From the NCBI GenBank assembly GCA_963825565.1, contig CAWGTW010000002.1, positions 124,001-188,000 of the forward strand: a stretch of DNA of 64,000 bases, written 5' to 3'. This document shows positions 8,938 to 16,167 of the stretch, piece after piece; position 1 is the stretch's first letter, and every line of letters starts with the position of its first letter. The stretch is from JBFGCT01 sp963825565 (GTDB lineage: Bacteria > Actinomycetota > Acidimicrobiia > Acidimicrobiales > Ilumatobacteraceae). Position numbers and translations under genes: made by a program. Under the pieces are notes generated by a model that saw nothing but the letters and a program-made list of their open reading frames with translations, ran no database searches and was not told the DNA's origin.

Positions 8938-8953
8938 AGGGTCATGTGACCCT
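8938..8953. promoter_or_regulatory. 16-bp near-perfect palindrome (operator or short terminator)
   Basis: AGGGTCATGTGACCCT lies immediately after the tandem PFK stop codon. It has 7-bp perfect arms around a 2-bp centre. There is no T-tract, so a rho-independent terminator is not clear. A TACTGT hexamer at 8976-8981 could be the -10 of the following gene, which would place the palindrome where a regulator could bind. Confidence 0.35.
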
Positions 8954-9026
8954 CCCGGCCGTCGGGTCGGCCCACTACTGTGAACCGGGTTCCCCGCCCC
9001 CTTACGCTGCACCACAGGAGAAACTC

Positions 9027-9929
9027 ATGCCACTCGGATACGACGGGACGCTCTACATCCTCGCGTTTGACCACCGCGGGAGCTTCCGCAAGATGCTCGG
9101 GATCACCGGGACCCCGAGCGAGGAGGAGATGGCCAGGGTCAGCGACGCCAAGCTGCTGATCTTCGAGGGGATGCAGCAGGCGTTGGCCGAAGGCGCCCCG
9201 GCGGACAAGGTCGGCGTGCTCGTCGACGAGGAGGCCGGCGCCGATGTCGCCCGCGCCGCGAAAGCGGCCGGCATCAAGTTGGCGATGCCGGTCGAGGCGT
9301 CGGGCAACCCGGTGTTCGACTTCGAGTACGGCGACGACTTCGCAGCTCACATCGAGGCGTTCGACCCCGACTTCTCCAAGGTGCTCGTGCGCTGGAACCC
9401 CGACGACGACCCCGCCGACAAGGCGACCCAGGGCGAGCGTCTGGCGCGCCTCGGCGAGTGGCTGCACGCCAACGACCGCAAGTACCTGTTCGAGCTGCTC
9501 GTCCCCGCCTCGGCCAAGCAGATGGAGCTCGTCGGCGGTGACGCGGCCGCCTACGACACCGAGGCCCGCCCGTACCTGACCCTGCAGGCGATGGACGAGA
9601 TCCAGGCGGCCGGCATCGAGCCGGACATCTGGAAGATCGAGGGACTCGACCGGGCAGCAAGCTGCTCGCTGTTGTCGGGCATCGCCCGGCGCGACGGGCG
9701 TGACGGCGTCGTCGCCGTCGTGCTCGGCCGGGGTGCCGACGATGCCGCGGTCGACCACTGGCTGCGTGAGGGCGCCGGCGTCGAGGGGTACGCCGGCTTC
9801 GCCATCGGGCGGTCGATCTTCCGGGCCGCGGTCGAGGGGATCCGCGACGGCACGATGGGGCGGGCTGCTGCGGTGGCCGACATCGCGGCCAACTACCGTC
9901 GCTTCATCGACGTGTACGAGGCAAACTGA
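9027..9929 (+). CDS. DUF2090 / class I aldolase-like protein
   Basis: 300 residues. The chosen ATG has an AGGAG ribosome site at 9016-9020; the longer frame from 8946 adds a leader that looks non-coding. The opening LYILAFDHRGSF is characteristic of the DUF2090 (IolC C-terminal/LacD-like) TIM-barrel family. Those proteins are class I-type aldolases of sugar phosphates such as 2-deoxy-5-keto-gluconate 6-phosphate or tagatose bisphosphate. Candidate barrel residues include Lys in WKIEG near residue 210 and GRG near 240. Its position between two phosphofructokinases makes cleavage of a bisphosphorylated hexose attractive, but this is inference. The next gene begins 4 bp downstream. Confidence 0.7.
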   Translation: MPLGYDGTLYILAFDHRGSFRKMLGITGTPSEEEMARVSDAKLLIFEGMQQALAEGAPADKVGVLVDEEAGADVARAAKAAGIKLAMPVEASGNPVFDFEYGDDFAAHIEAFDPDFSKVLVRWNPDDDPADKATQGERLARLGEWLHANDRKYLFELLVPASAKQMELVGGDAAAYDTEARPYLTLQAMDEIQAAGIEPDIWKIEGLDRAASCSLLSGIARRDGRDGVVAVVLGRGADDAAVDHWLREGAGVEGYAGFAIGRSIFRAAVEGIRDGTMGRAAAVADIAANYRRFIDVYEAN

Positions 9930-9933
9930 TCCG

Positions 9934-11082
9934 ATGCGCATCGGAGTCCTCACCGGCGGCGGCGACGTCCCCGGCCTCAACGCCTGCATCAAGTCGGTCG
10001 TCTCCCGGGTGAGCGACCTCGGACACGACGTCGTCGGCATCCGGCGCGGCTGGGGCGGCCTGCTCTACACGCGGCCCGACGACCCCCACTCGGTCGCGGA
10101 GAACATCCTCCAGCTCGACCCGGTGTCGGTGCGAACCGTCGACCGGACCGGCGGGACGTTTCTGCACACGTCGCGCACCAACCCGGGGAAGGTGCCGACC
10201 AAGGACGTTCCCGACTTCCTCTCCGACGGCATCGTCGGCGACGGTCCGCACGACTTCACCGCGCATGCGCTGAAGGTGATCGAGAGCCAGGGCATCGACG
10301 TCCTCATCCCGATCGGCGGCGACGACACGCTGTCGTACGCGCTCCGGATGCACAACGAGGGCGTGCCGGTGATCGCCATCCCCAAGACGATGGACAACGA
10401 CGTCCACGGCACCGACTACTGCATCGGGTTCTCGACGGCGGTGACCCGCGGCGTCGAGTTCATCAACAACCTCCGGACGAGCACCGGCTCCCACGAGCGG
10501 ATCGCGGTCGTCGAACTGTTCGGTCGCTACAGCGGCGAGACGTCGCTGATCACCGCCTACCTCGGCGGCGTCGACCGGGCGTTGATCTCCGAGATCCCCT
10601 TCGACATCGACCGGCTGGCCGAGATGGTGATGGCCGACAAGGCCTCCAACCCGTCGCATTACGCGATGATCACCGTGTCCGAGGGAGCCAAGATGATCGG
10701 CGGCGAGATGAGCCTGAGCGGCGAGGCCGACCACTACGGCCACCGCAAGCTGGGCGGCATCGGGGTCGAGACCGGCGAGGCACTCAAGCAGATCACCGGC
10801 TCGGGGATCATCAACCAGCAGGTCGGATACCTGATGCGCTCGGGGCGCCCCGACTCGCTCGACCTGATGGTCGCGACCAACTACGCGGTGATGGCGTCGG
10901 ACCTCGCGCTCGACGGCTCGTCGGGCCGGATGGTCGCGCTGCGCTCGGGCACGTACTCCAACGTCCCGATCAGCATCATCGGCGAGGGCGTCAAGCGGGT
11001 CGACACCGACGAGTTGTACGACTCCGAGAACTACCAGCCCAAGGTGCGCCACGTCGGCGGCAAGCCGATGTTCCTGTACTGA
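9934..11082 (+). CDS. PPi-type (or unassigned) 6-phosphofructokinase
   Basis: 382 residues, single PFK domain. The phosphoryl-donor site reads GGDD (128-131) followed by PKTMDND (150-156). Asp131 and Lys151 are the two substitutions that distinguish PPi-dependent PFKs from ATP enzymes, which have Gly at both places. Catalytic Asp154 is present. The substrate motif is FGRYSGE, where ATP enzymes usually have MGR. It is therefore predicted to use pyrophosphate and to work reversibly, in contrast to the tandem ATP-type enzyme two genes upstream. It lies 4 bp after the aldolase-like gene and ends in a palindrome shared with the convergent copZ. Confidence 0.8.
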   Translation: MRIGVLTGGGDVPGLNACIKSVVSRVSDLGHDVVGIRRGWGGLLYTRPDDPHSVAENILQLDPVSVRTVDRTGGTFLHTSRTNPGKVPTKDVPDFLSDGIVGDGPHDFTAHALKVIESQGIDVLIPIGGDDTLSYALRMHNEGVPVIAIPKTMDNDVHGTDYCIGFSTAVTRGVEFINNLRTSTGSHERIAVVELFGRYSGETSLITAYLGGVDRALISEIPFDIDRLAEMVMADKASNPSHYAMITVSEGAKMIGGEMSLSGEADHYGHRKLGGIGVETGEALKQITGSGIINQQVGYLMRSGRPDSLDLMVATNYAVMASDLALDGSSGRMVALRSGTYSNVPISIIGEGVKRVDTDELYDSENYQPKVRHVGGKPMFLY

Positions 11083-11097
11083 GCCCGGCCGGGCTCA
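11080..11097. terminator. Palindrome containing both convergent stop codons (bidirectional terminator candidate)
   Basis: TGAGCCCGGCCGGGCTCA is a perfect 18-bp palindrome. Its first three bases are the TGA of the PPi-type PFK and its last three, read on the minus strand, are the TGA of copZ. The RNA hairpin would be very GC-rich on either strand but has no U-tract. Confidence 0.45.
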
Positions 11098-11301
11098 GGC
11101 GACGTCGTAGCCGGCGTCGTCGATCGCGGCGACGATCGCCTCGTCGGCGCCGCCGACGACGGTGACCGTCTTGGCGCCGATGTCGACCGCGACCGAGGCG
11201 ACACCGTCGACGGCGCCGACCGACGCCTCGATCGCCGTCTTGCAGTGCTCGCAGGAGATACCGGGGACGTCGTAGACGCTCGCCGTGCTGGGGCTGGTCA
11301 T
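11095..11301 (-). CDS. copZ: Heavy-metal-associated domain copper chaperone
   Basis: 68 residues forming a single HMA ferredoxin-like domain with metal motif ISCEHC at about residues 15-20. It is the size of CopZ chaperones, which carry Cu(I) to the N-terminal domain of CopA. The ATG overlaps the copA stop codon (ATGA), so it is translationally coupled as the last gene of merR-copA-copZ. Confidence 0.85.
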   Translation of the reverse strand: MTSPSTASVYDVPGISCEHCKTAIEASVGAVDGVASVAVDIGAKTVTVVGGADEAIVAAIDDAGYDVA

Positions 11302-13442
11302 GGTGTGGCCTTTCGGTAGCCGGCGAAGCGCCTCAGGCGGAGGCTGTTGGTGACGACGAACAGCGACGAGAAGCCCATCGCACCGGCGGCGATCATCGGG
11401 TTGAGGACGCCGAGCGCGGCGAGGGGGATCGCCGCCGTGTTGTAGGCGAACGCCCAGAACAGGTTGCCCTTGATCGTCGACAGCGTCCGCCGGGACAGCG
11501 CGATCGCGTCGGCGACCGCCCGCAGGTCGCCGGTGACGATCGTGAGGTCGGATGCCTCGATCGCCACGTCGGTGCCCGTGCCGACGGCGATTCCGAGATC
11601 GGCCTGGGCGAGCGCGGGTGCGTCGTTGATGCCGTCGCCGACCATCGCCACCCGATGTCCGGCCTCCTGGAGCCGCCGCACCTCGTCGACCTTGTCGCCG
11701 GGCAGGACCTCGGCGATCACGCGGTCGGCCCCGACCTCGGCGCCGACCCACGCCGCCGTGCGTCCGTTATCGCCGGTGAGCAGCGTCACGAGTAGCCCCT
11801 GGTCGTGGAACGCGGCGATCGCGTCGGCAGATGTCGGCTTGATCGCATCGGCGATCGCGATCACCGCTTCTGCGGCGGATCCGCGGCCGACGAACACCGC
11901 GGTCTGTCCCTTGGACTCCGCGGCGAGCGCGGCGGCCTCGACGGCGGGCGGGATCGAGTCGAACAGCAGCCGCCGGCCGACGCGCACCTCGATGCCGTCG
12001 ATCGAGCCGATCACGCCATGGCCCGGTCGGTTCTCGAAGTGCTCGATGGGGCGATCCAGGTCCGCGCCGGACGCGATCGCCTGCGCGATCGGGTGCTCGG
12101 ACCTCGATTCGAGCGCGGCCGCCAGCGCAGCGAGTTCCACGCCGTCGACATCCGGGGCGACCACACCGGCGACGCTCATCCGACCGGTCGTGACCGTGCC
12201 GGTCTTGTCGAGCACGATCACGTCGACGTTGCGCGTGTCCTCGAGCACCTCGCCGCCCTTGATGATCACGCCGAGCTGGGCGCCGCGGCCGGTGCCGACC
12301 ATGATCGCCATCGGCGTGGCCAGGCCGAGCGCGCAGGGGCAGGCGATGATCAACACCGCCACCGCTGCGGTGAAGGCCTGGTCGGGGGAGTGGCCGGTGA
12401 GGAACCATGCGACGAGCGTGACGAACGCGGTGCCGATCGCGATCGGCACGAAGAACCGGGCGACGCGGTCGGCGAGGCGCTGGACGTCGGCCCGCCCGCC
12501 CTGGGCCTCCTCGACGAGGTGGATGATCTGGGCCAGCGCGGTGTCGGTACCGACACGGGTCGCCTCGACGACGAGCGATCCGTTCGTGTTGATCGTCGCC
12601 CCGATGACCTCGTCGCCGGGCGCAACCTCGACCGGTACCGGCTCACCGGTCACCATCGACGCGTCGATCGCCGACCGCCCCGACACGATCACGCCGTCGG
12701 TGGCGACCTTCTCGCCTGGCCGGACGACGAAGCGATCGCCGACCCGGAGCATGTCGATCGGCAGTTCGGTGCCGTCCTCGAGGCGGGCGACCTTGGCGCC
12801 GAGGTCGGCCAGTGCCCGGATCGCGTCACCCGAGCGCCGTTTCGCCCTGATCTCGAACCACTTGCCGAGCATGATCAGGGCGATGATCACCACGGCGGTC
12901 TCGTAGTACACGTGGCCGCCATCGACCCCGAGCACCAAGACGACCGTCGACCAGGTCCACGCGGACAGCGTGCCCATCGACACCAGCGTGTCCATCGTCG
13001 TCGAGCCGTGCCGCAGGTTCATCCACGCCGCGCGATGGAACGGCCAGCCGCTCCAGAACACGACCGGCGTCGCGAGCACGGCGACCACCCACTCCCACCC
13101 GGCGACGTGCAGCGCGGGCAGCATCGAGATCACGACGACCGGCAGCCCGAGCACGGTGGCGAACAGCAGGCGCCGACGGCGATCGCGTTCGAGGTCGCGC
13201 TCGATCTGGTCGTGGTCGGCTTGGAGCGGCGCGCTGTACCCGAGCTGCTCGATCGCTGCTCTGAACTCGTCGTCGGTGACCGTTGCGTCGTGGAGCACCG
13301 TCGCCCGCCCGTTGGCGAAGTTGACGCGGGCATCGGCGACGCCGTCGAGCTTGGAGAGCCGGCGCTGGATGCGGTTGGCGCACGCCGCGCAGGTCATCCC
13401 CTCGACGGCGATGTCCGATCTCGTGGCAACGGTGGTCTTCAC
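11298..13442 (-). CDS. copA: Copper-translocating P1B-type ATPase
   Basis: 714 residues from a GTG start located 7 nt after the -10 element TACATT of a MerR-type promoter; the longer frame from 13523 would run into the promoter and the merR gene. Domains in order are one HMA domain (MTCAAC, 16-21), two TM helices, a TM pair, actuator domain with TGEP (265-268), membrane CPC (368-370, Cu(I) site), DKTGT (412-416, phosphorylated Asp), SEHPIAQAI nucleotide-binding His, GDGINDAPAL hinge and a final TM segment with YN and SSLFVVTNSLRL. These are the Cu(I)-efflux P1B-1 signatures. It is followed by copZ and controlled by the adjacent MerR protein. Confidence 0.9.
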   Translation of the reverse strand: MKTTVATRSDIAVEGMTCAACANRIQRRLSKLDGVADARVNFANGRATVLHDATVTDDEFRAAIEQLGYSAPLQADHDQIERDLERDRRRRLLFATVLGLPVVVISMLPALHVAGWEWVVAVLATPVVFWSGWPFHRAAWMNLRHGSTTMDTLVSMGTLSAWTWSTVVLVLGVDGGHVYYETAVVIIALIMLGKWFEIRAKRRSGDAIRALADLGAKVARLEDGTELPIDMLRVGDRFVVRPGEKVATDGVIVSGRSAIDASMVTGEPVPVEVAPGDEVIGATINTNGSLVVEATRVGTDTALAQIIHLVEEAQGGRADVQRLADRVARFFVPIAIGTAFVTLVAWFLTGHSPDQAFTAAVAVLIIACPCALGLATPMAIMVGTGRGAQLGVIIKGGEVLEDTRNVDVIVLDKTGTVTTGRMSVAGVVAPDVDGVELAALAAALESRSEHPIAQAIASGADLDRPIEHFENRPGHGVIGSIDGIEVRVGRRLLFDSIPPAVEAAALAAESKGQTAVFVGRGSAAEAVIAIADAIKPTSADAIAAFHDQGLLVTLLTGDNGRTAAWVGAEVGADRVIAEVLPGDKVDEVRRLQEAGHRVAMVGDGINDAPALAQADLGIAVGTGTDVAIEASDLTIVTGDLRAVADAIALSRRTLSTIKGNLFWAFAYNTAAIPLAALGVLNPMIAAGAMGFSSLFVVTNSLRLRRFAGYRKATP

Positions 13443-13449
13443 GGGCTCC

Positions 13450-13481
13450 AATGTACAGCTTCCAGTCGACTGGAAGGTCAA
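13450..13481 (-). promoter_or_regulatory. MerR-type copA promoter and operator
   Basis: On the minus strand a -35 TTGACC (13481-13476) and a -10 TACATT (13455-13450) are separated by 20 bp, the over-long spacer typical of MerR-activated promoters. The spacer contains an 18-bp perfect palindrome CTTCCAGTCGACTGGAAG (13459-13476), similar to CueR boxes. The -35 overlaps the TGA stop of the upstream merR gene (13478-13480), and the -10 ends 7 nt before the copA GTG. Confidence 0.8.
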
Positions 13482-13879
13482 GCGCCGGACGAGATCACCT
13501 GGCAGCGGTTCGGGTCGGTGCACTCGGCCGGGTCGAGCCCGGCGGCACGATCGGCGAGGGCTGCGAGGTCGACGCGCGCCCGCTGCAGTCTGGCGATCTG
13601 CTCGTCAAGGTCGGCCAGGTGCTGGCGGAGGAGGGCGTGGGTGTGCGCGCAGCTCGTCGCACCGGCTTCTTTCAACTCGAGGATCGACTGGATCTCGGTC
13701 AAGGTGAGCCCGCTCGACTGCGCCTCGCGCACGAACCGCAACCGCTCGACCGCCGCCTCCTCGTACTCGCGGTAGCCGGCCGGGGTGCGTGCCGGCTCGG
13801 CGATCAGGTCGATCGATTCGTAGTACCGGATCGTCTTGGTCGTCGTGCCGGCCCGTTGGGCGAGCTCACCGATCCTCAT
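13478..13879 (-). CDS. MerR-family metal-responsive regulator
   Basis: 133 residues. The N-terminal winged helix is MRIGELAQRAGTTTKTIRYY; a long dimerisation helix spans about 80-112. Potential metal ligands are Cys77 (ATSCAHTH), Cys120 and Cys126 (CTDPNRC). CueR uses two C-terminal cysteines, while MerR and ZntR use an additional cysteine near residue 80, so the three-cysteine pattern is mixed. Copper is inferred from the neighbouring copA-copZ. The ATG is 6 nt after TACGAT (13886-13891). The longer reading frame upstream overlaps the divergent methyltransferase promoter and is rejected. Confidence 0.85.
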   Translation of the reverse strand: MRIGELAQRAGTTTKTIRYYESIDLIAEPARTPAGYREYEEAAVERLRFVREAQSSGLTLTEIQSILELKEAGATSCAHTHALLRQHLADLDEQIARLQRARVDLAALADRAAGLDPAECTDPNRCQVISSGA

Positions 13880-13945
13880 CCCTGAATCGTACCGAATCGT
13901 CGACTCGGCACCGGCGGGCGACGCAATGTCCGTACAATCTCGGTC

Positions 13946-14572
13946 ATGGCTGAGAACGTGGCCGACGGGGACGGGCTGGCCGCACGCTGGAACGCGCTCT
14001 ACGCCTCCAAGGAAGCCCATGAGCTCGGGTGGTACGAGGCCGTTCCGGCCACGCTCGTCGACGTGGTGGCGGCGTCGCAGTCGCCCGAGGCTGCGATCAT
14101 CGACGTCGGCGCAGGCGAGAGCTCGCTCGTCGAGCACCTGCTCGCTCGGGGGTACCGCGACATCACGTTGCTCGACATCTCGACGCGGGCGCTGGAGGAC
14201 GTCGCACGACGCCTCGGATCACCGGTCGAGACGATCTCCGCCGACGTCCGGTCGTTCTACCCCGTGCGCCGTTGGGATCTCTGGCACGATCGAGCGACGT
14301 TCCACTTCTTGACGACCGATCAGGACCGGCGCCGCTACCTGGCGAGTCTGGATCGCTCGCTCGCCCCCGGCGGGCGCGTCGTGGTCGCCGCGTTCGGACC
14401 CGACGGCCCCGAACGCTGCGCGGGACGTCGTGTCGAGCGCTACGACGAACAGGCGCTGATCGACGCGTTCGGCAGCGGGTTCGAGTGCCTCGTGGTGCGT
14501 CGGCATCGACCCGAACCGGGCCACGGCGACCAGCGCCCGTACGTCATCGCCACGCTCAGGCGACCGTCGTGA
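13946..14572 (+). CDS. Class I SAM-dependent methyltransferase
   Basis: 208 residues. Motif I is IIDVGAGESSLVEHL (about 51-65), followed by DIST for the acidic ribose-binding strand and SADVRSF for the next loop. The WHDRATFHFL segment resembles small-molecule methyltransferases of the thiopurine/tellurite-resistance group. The substrate is not evident. A TACAAT -10 element ends 7 nt before the ATG, indicating its own leaderless promoter, divergent from merR. The 3' end overlaps the next, convergent gene by 17 bp. Confidence 0.75.
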   Translation: MAENVADGDGLAARWNALYASKEAHELGWYEAVPATLVDVVAASQSPEAAIIDVGAGESSLVEHLLARGYRDITLLDISTRALEDVARRLGSPVETISADVRSFYPVRRWDLWHDRATFHFLTTDQDRRRYLASLDRSLAPGGRVVVAAFGPDGPERCAGRRVERYDEQALIDAFGSGFECLVVRRHRPEPGHGDQRPYVIATLRRPS

Positions 14573-15233
14573 AGTGCTGGTCGGCCGCGACGGCGGTCTC
14601 GGGCTCGGGCTCCCGGCCGACGAACAGCCCGATGAGGGCGAACGCGACCAGCAGGACACCCGGGATCACGAAGAACCAGGTGAACAACTTGAAGTCGGGC
14701 AGGCTGGCGACCTTGTCGTAGTTGCTCTGCTGCTCCTGCATCGTGGTCACCAGCGGCTCGTAGTGGTCGAGTCCGGCGGGTACCTGCTCGAAGATGCCGA
14801 CGTTGGAGCCCATCAGGCCGAGCAACCCGCTGAAGTCCTCCTCCATCTGCGGGAGGCCCTGCAGTGTCGCGCTCATCGCCGGGAACTGGGCCCCCATGAA
14901 CGCCTGGACGTCCTCTTCGGGCATCCCCATCGCCTGCGAGAGCGCGGGGACGAGGTTCTCGGCCTCGACGCCCAGGGCGGTGAACCCGGCGAGGTAGCCG
15001 TTGAACTTGTCGATGTTCTCCTGCGTCATCGCCGGCACGACATCGCCGAGCGGGACGAACACGTCGTAGTAGTAGTCGGCGGTGGTCTGGACGTTCTGCT
15101 CGTCCATGATCGGCCCGAAGGCGTCGATCATCTGCTGGCCACCGTCGGCCTTGTCCGGGAGGCCGATCGCGAACGGAGCGACGATCAACGCCACACCGAC
15201 CACGAGGACCGCCCACATCATCTTGCGGATCAT
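14556..15233 (-). CDS. Unrecognised membrane protein with two terminal TM helices
   Basis: 225 residues from an ATG with a purine-rich ribosome site (AAAGGGG); the frame 5' of this start looks non-coding. There is one TM helix at the N-terminus (about 5-22, MMWAVLVVGVALIVAP) and one near the C-terminus (about 185-207, FVIPGVLLVAFALIGLFV). The roughly 160-residue stretch between them is acidic, rich in Met, Gln and Asp, and probably exposed to one side of the membrane. I do not recognise the family. It is transcribed away from the PocR-type regulator and shares with it a 190-bp upstream region holding two DosR-like dyads, so a role in redox or oxygen response is possible. Confidence 0.6.
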   Translation of the reverse strand: MIRKMMWAVLVVGVALIVAPFAIGLPDKADGGQQMIDAFGPIMDEQNVQTTADYYYDVFVPLGDVVPAMTQENIDKFNGYLAGFTALGVEAENLVPALSQAMGMPEEDVQAFMGAQFPAMSATLQGLPQMEEDFSGLLGLMGSNVGIFEQVPAGLDHYEPLVTTMQEQQSNYDKVASLPDFKLFTWFFVIPGVLLVAFALIGLFVGREPEPETAVAADQHFTTVA

Positions 15234-15311
15234 CTCATCCGCCCCTTTCTGGTGGCCGCGTCGTCGGGGCCTCCGTCCATCGAGCGTGCGCCGATGCACC
15301 CTCCTGCGGAA

Positions 15312-15353
15312 TGGACCTTGGTCCCGACATGCAGGAAGGGGGTCTTTGGACCC
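15312..15353. promoter_or_regulatory. Two DosR/DevR-like dyads in divergent promoter region
   Basis: TGGACCTTGGTCCC (15312-15325) matches the palindromic core GGGACYWWRGTCCC of the DosR/DevR box in 13 of 14 positions. A second dyad GGGTCTTTGGACCC (15340-15353) matches in 12 of 14, with a symmetric pair swap. Their centres are 28 bp apart. A possible -10 for the rightward operon, CAGACT (15377-15382), lies about 33 bp from the centre of the second dyad. Confidence 0.5.
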
Positions 15354-15423
15354 TGATCGATCCGATCGGGACGGTGCAGACTGCAGGAGCAGGCACAGAC
15401 GGGCATCGAGAGGCATCGAGCAC

Positions 15424-16167
15424 ATGACCACCTTCCTCACCAGTCAGGAGATGCAAGAGCTGATCAACGTCGATCGGTCTACCGTGTATCGCATGGCCGA
15501 GGACGGGCGACTGCCCGGTGTCAAGATCGGGCGCCAGTGGCGGTTCCCCGCCGATCGTGTCGCCGAGCAACTCGGGTTGGGCACGCAGCAGGCGACCCGA
15601 CCGGTCCCGGTCGCTGACAACGCCCATGCCGGTCTCGGCGCGCTCCTGCGCCCCGAGGTCGCGCAATCGGTCGCCGAGCTGATGGGCGACCTGTTCGGCG
15701 TCATGGCGGTGATCACCGACATGGACGGCCAGCCGCTCACCGCGGTGGCCAACCCGTGCGGCTACTACGCGGCGATCGCCAACCAGCCCGGCGCCGTCGA
15801 AGCGTGCCTGTCCCAGTGGCGGCTGTTCGCCGAGGAGCCGCACGTCGCTCCCAGATGGGTCCGCACCCACATCGGTTTCCTGTGCGCCCGGACGTTCGTG
15901 TGGGTCGACCTCAGGCCGGTCGGCATGATCGTCGTCGGCGGCGTGACCCCACCGGTCTGGCCGCCGCCGCAGGAGCGCGTCGAGGCGATCGCCGACGAGG
16001 TCGGCGTGCCGCATCGAGCCCTCCTCGACACCGTCGAGCAGACCTGGACCGTCGGGATCGACCAGCAGCGGCGCATCCTGCGCCTGCTGCCCCAGATGGG
16101 TGACCTCGTCTCGCACCTGGCTTCGGCCCGCAACCAACTCGTCAACCTGGAAGGAACCAACCGATGA
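15424..16167 (+). CDS. Excisionase-type HTH plus PocR-domain regulator
   Basis: 247 residues. The first 55 are a MerR/excisionase-like winged HTH (LTSQEMQELINVDRSTVYR...GVKIGRQWRFP). The remainder is a PocR sensory domain, recognisable by the paired motifs CGYYAAIANQPGAVEAC and IGFLCARTFVWVDL, with several conserved Cys and His that could bind a metal or redox ligand. PocR domains are ligand sensors, often for small metabolites. The gene leads a tightly packed operon with an SQR-like flavoprotein (ATGA overlap) and sulfur-transfer genes, so it is probably its regulator. The frame is open further upstream, but the domain starts at this ATG. Confidence 0.75.
   Translation: MTTFLTSQEMQELINVDRSTVYRMAEDGRLPGVKIGRQWRFPADRVAEQLGLGTQQATRPVPVADNAHAGLGALLRPEVAQSVAELMGDLFGVMAVITDMDGQPLTAVANPCGYYAAIANQPGAVEACLSQWRLFAEEPHVAPRWVRTHIGFLCARTFVWVDLRPVGMIVVGGVTPPVWPPPQERVEAIADEVGVPHRALLDTVEQTWTVGIDQQRRILRLLPQMGDLVSHLASARNQLVNLEGTNR

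Noticed and set aside
8946..9026. Longer N-terminus for the DUF2090 protein
   Set aside because: The extra 27 codons cover a palindrome and promoter-like sequence, and a good ribosome site precedes the internal ATG at 9027.
6663..9936. A 1125-residue minus-strand open frame over the PFK locus
   Set aside because: Its composition (Arg, His, Val, Asp repeats) is the antisense mirror of the PFK and aldolase genes, a usual high-GC artefact.
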